A stretch of 64,000 bases of DNA from a virus, in the IMG/VR virus record IMGVR_UViG_3300045971_000577, positions 248,001-312,000 of that record, one strand, 5' to 3'. The notes under the pieces were generated by a model. The model was not told the DNA's origin, searched no databases, and saw nothing but the letters and a program-made list of their open reading frames with translations. Positions 62,584 to 64,000 of the stretch are shown here, in pieces (position 1 is the first letter of the stretch; each line of letters opens with the position of its first letter). The position numbers were made by a program, and so were the translations under genes.

Positions 62584-63639
62584 TTACGCTGGCTTCTTCG
62601 AAAGAGGAGACTTTGTAAATCCTGGACCTGCAGCCTTACCACCAGTAAACTTAGCAGTTGTGTCAGCCTTTACGCCATTCTTCTTTGGCTCTAGACCCAC
62701 GTTGTCAGTGATTGTTTCGTCCTTAGCAGAGTCACCATGGTACTTGCCGTATTCGCCGCCAGTTCCGCCGTTGCCGCCGATCTTGGTTGGGCTTCCGCCG
62801 TAGTCCTTACGAGCAGGAATGCTTGTGTAAGGTGACTTACCTTGTTCGGCACCAAGAGTCATACCCTTGCCTGTACCTACTAGCTTTGCGGTGCCGCGTT
62901 GGCCGGTATCAGCAACCTTGTTCAGGAACTTGGTTTCTTCGTCGACCTTCTTTTCGCCCTTCTTCTTTAGCTCGCCCTTCTTTACTTCGGGGGCCTTCTT
63001 TAGTTCAGGCTTCTTTTTCTTTTCGAACATTGTGGCAACTACTTCGCCGACAACTTTTTCTTCGCCGCCCATTCCGCCCATGCCTGGTGCGTCGCCCATT
63101 TCGTCCCCGCCGAAATCATCAGCTGGTTCTACTTCGTCTTCTCCGCCAAACTCGTCATCCATGCCCATATCGGCGTGGTTAGGTTCTTGCATTTCTTCGC
63201 CCATTAGTGCGTCGAATTCTGCACGAAGATCAGCAAGTTGAGACTCTAGGTCTTCAATGCGATCTTCTGTGGAACCTTCGCTTTCCTCGCCGCCGAATGG
63301 GTCATCACCCTCGTCATCGCTTTCTTCGTCGCTTTCTTCGTCGTCGAATTCGCTGTCGTCGCCACCGGCTTCGCCAGCGTTCTGTTCGTCTGCGTCGATT
63401 TCTTCTTTGTCTGATCCGATTTCGTCTGTGAAATCTTTATTTGGTTCGCCACCGACTTCATCTGCTTCATCAAGCTTTTCATCTTCATCTTCGACTTCTT
63501 CTTCGTCGACAATGCTTTCATAGATGACACGAGCTTTTTCTACAATGATCTGATGGAGAATTTCAGCGGCTTGTTCTGAGTCTTCCGATAGTAGAAGATC
63601 CAAAACCTGTTCAAGCTTTTGTTGTTGTGACATGCCCAA
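62584..63639 (-). CDS. Acidic prohead core protein (gp67/gp68-like)
   Basis: 351 residues. The N-terminal helix (MSQQQKLEQVLDLLLSEDSE ... AAEILHQIIVEKARVIYESI) leads into a very acidic tract (VDEEEVEDEDEKLDEADEVG..., DDEESDEESDDEGDDPFGG), then Gly/Met-rich and Lys/Pro-rich parts ending FTKSPLSKKPA. An acidic internal core protein precedes gp21 in T4 (gp67/gp68), and the N-terminus has the same helical, 'A-R-x-I-x-E' character. The length is unusual. Confidence 0.65.
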   Translation of the reverse strand: MGMSQQQKLEQVLDLLLSEDSEQAAEILHQIIVEKARVIYESIVDEEEVEDEDEKLDEADEVGGEPNKDFTDEIGSDKEEIDADEQNAGEAGGDDSEFDDEESDEESDDEGDDPFGGEESEGSTEDRIEDLESQLADLRAEFDALMGEEMQEPNHADMGMDDEFGGEDEVEPADDFGGDEMGDAPGMGGMGGEEKVVGEVVATMFEKKKKPELKKAPEVKKGELKKKGEKKVDEETKFLNKVADTGQRGTAKLVGTGKGMTLGAEQGKSPYTSIPARKDYGGSPTKIGGNGGTGGEYGKYHGDSAKDETITDNVGLEPKKNGVKADTTAKFTGGKAAGPGFTKSPLSKKPA

Positions 63640-63743
63640 TCTCTCCTTGGTTGTTAGTTCAAAGTACCACTTCTGTGGTATTCTAGGTATTTAACCCGGA
63701 GAGAGGGATTGGGTGGTGATATAGCCGAAAAAGAGGCTGAAAT

Positions 63744-64000
63744 TTAGATATAGAAGAATTTGTCGGGATATTTATTAACCCAACTACTAATTGTCTTAGG
63801 ACTAATTTTATAAAATTCGGCTGCCGATTTTCTGCTATCAAACTTTCCAACAGGTGTAGAAATATACTTACTGTTCTTACCTATGGAATTTTTACTCATT
63901 AAGTCTCGAGTCATTGCAGATTTAGTCTTACCTAAATCTCTCCCTTTACTTAATTTACTAAGAAATTGTTTAGTATCATCACTATGTCTGAATGTTTTCA
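63744..64000 (-). CDS. C-terminus of a homing endonuclease (NUMOD1), 5' end outside
   Basis: A frame open to the right edge gives KTFRHSDDTKQFLSKLSKGR ... KNSKYISTPVGKFDSRKSAA then EFYKISPKTISSWVNKYPDK. STPVGKFDSRKSAAEFYKIS is a NUMOD1-type helix-turn-helix DNA-binding unit, found at the C-terminus of phage GIY-YIG and HNH endonucleases. Stop TAA at 63744-63746. Confidence 0.72.
   Translation of the reverse strand, partial: KTFRHSDDTKQFLSKLSKGRDLGKTKSAMTRDLMSKNSIGKNSKYISTPVGKFDSRKSAAEFYKISPKTISSWVNKYPDKFFYI

Noticed and set aside
1-64000. Genome-wide reassignment of UAG or UGA
   Set aside because: All large structural genes are open in the standard code, use TGG for Trp, and several genes end in TAG or TGA. 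Stop-codon suppression, if real, is local.
1-64000. CRISPR array
   Set aside because: No set of regularly spaced identical direct repeats is visible; the repeated ATCAAT linkers and NUMOD3 repeats are of another kind.

Overview
The window is part of a large T4-like (Straboviridae-type or related) tailed-phage genome. The evidence is the block 62584-63639, 61934-62569, 60801-61922, 59612-60784, read right to left as acidic core protein, prohead protease gp21, scaffold gp22 and major capsid protein gp23. Neck (gp14-like) and tail-completion (gp15-like) proteins, a DenV pyrimidine-dimer glycosylase and a T4-late-type promoter box ([GTC]ATAAATA) recurring before genes and tRNAs point the same way. 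The host is inferred to be Gram-negative, from an i-spanin/o-spanin pair, an outer-membrane beta-barrel and a lipoprotein. A multihaem cytochrome suggests a metal- or redox-active proteobacterium, but that is only inference.

Layout. 1-30.5 kb is an accessory and translation region: about 35 tRNA genes, nearly all on the minus strand and covering all 20 amino acids, interleaved with small overlapping genes, homing endonucleases (HNH, GIY-YIG, PD-(D/E)XK) and many non-coding gaps. 30.9-40.8 kb holds tail-fibre paralogues. 40.9-45.2 kb, on the plus strand, holds gp14-like and gp15-like genes invaded by GIY-YIG endonucleases. 45.2-48.2 kb holds HNH genes, a Nudix hydrolase, a YiiX-like papain-fold protein and a fibre-assembly protein. 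48.2-59.4 kb is a second fibre/adhesin block including a SET-domain gene. 59.6-63.6 kb is the head cassette. A partial endonuclease runs off the right end.

The most interesting content is translational. The phage carries SmpB directly upstream of a permuted (two-piece) tmRNA whose tag frame reads ANDSFYTEALAA. It also has a short RF1-type release factor whose reading frame is crossed by a UGA exactly where the family has Trp, and a PTH2-like peptidyl-tRNA hydrolase crossed by a UAG. Close by is a tRNA with a CUA (amber) anticodon, and there is an ambiguous UCA-like tRNA. Together this looks like a phage-borne ribosome-rescue, termination and stop-codon-suppression module. The tRNA array also contains leucine-anticodon tRNAs without the long variable arm, a serine-shaped tRNA with an Asn anticodon, CCA-ended RNAs lacking a normal anticodon arm, three tandem mini CCA-ended RNAs, and gap RNAs closed by perfect 7-13 bp inverted repeats.

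Two metabolic modules stand out. A PlcP-like metallophosphoesterase overlaps an Agt-like glycosyltransferase, the gene pair bacteria use to replace phospholipids by glycolipids under phosphate stress. A seven-haem (CXXCH) secreted cytochrome is encoded directly after an outer-membrane beta-barrel protein and ends at a strong terminator.
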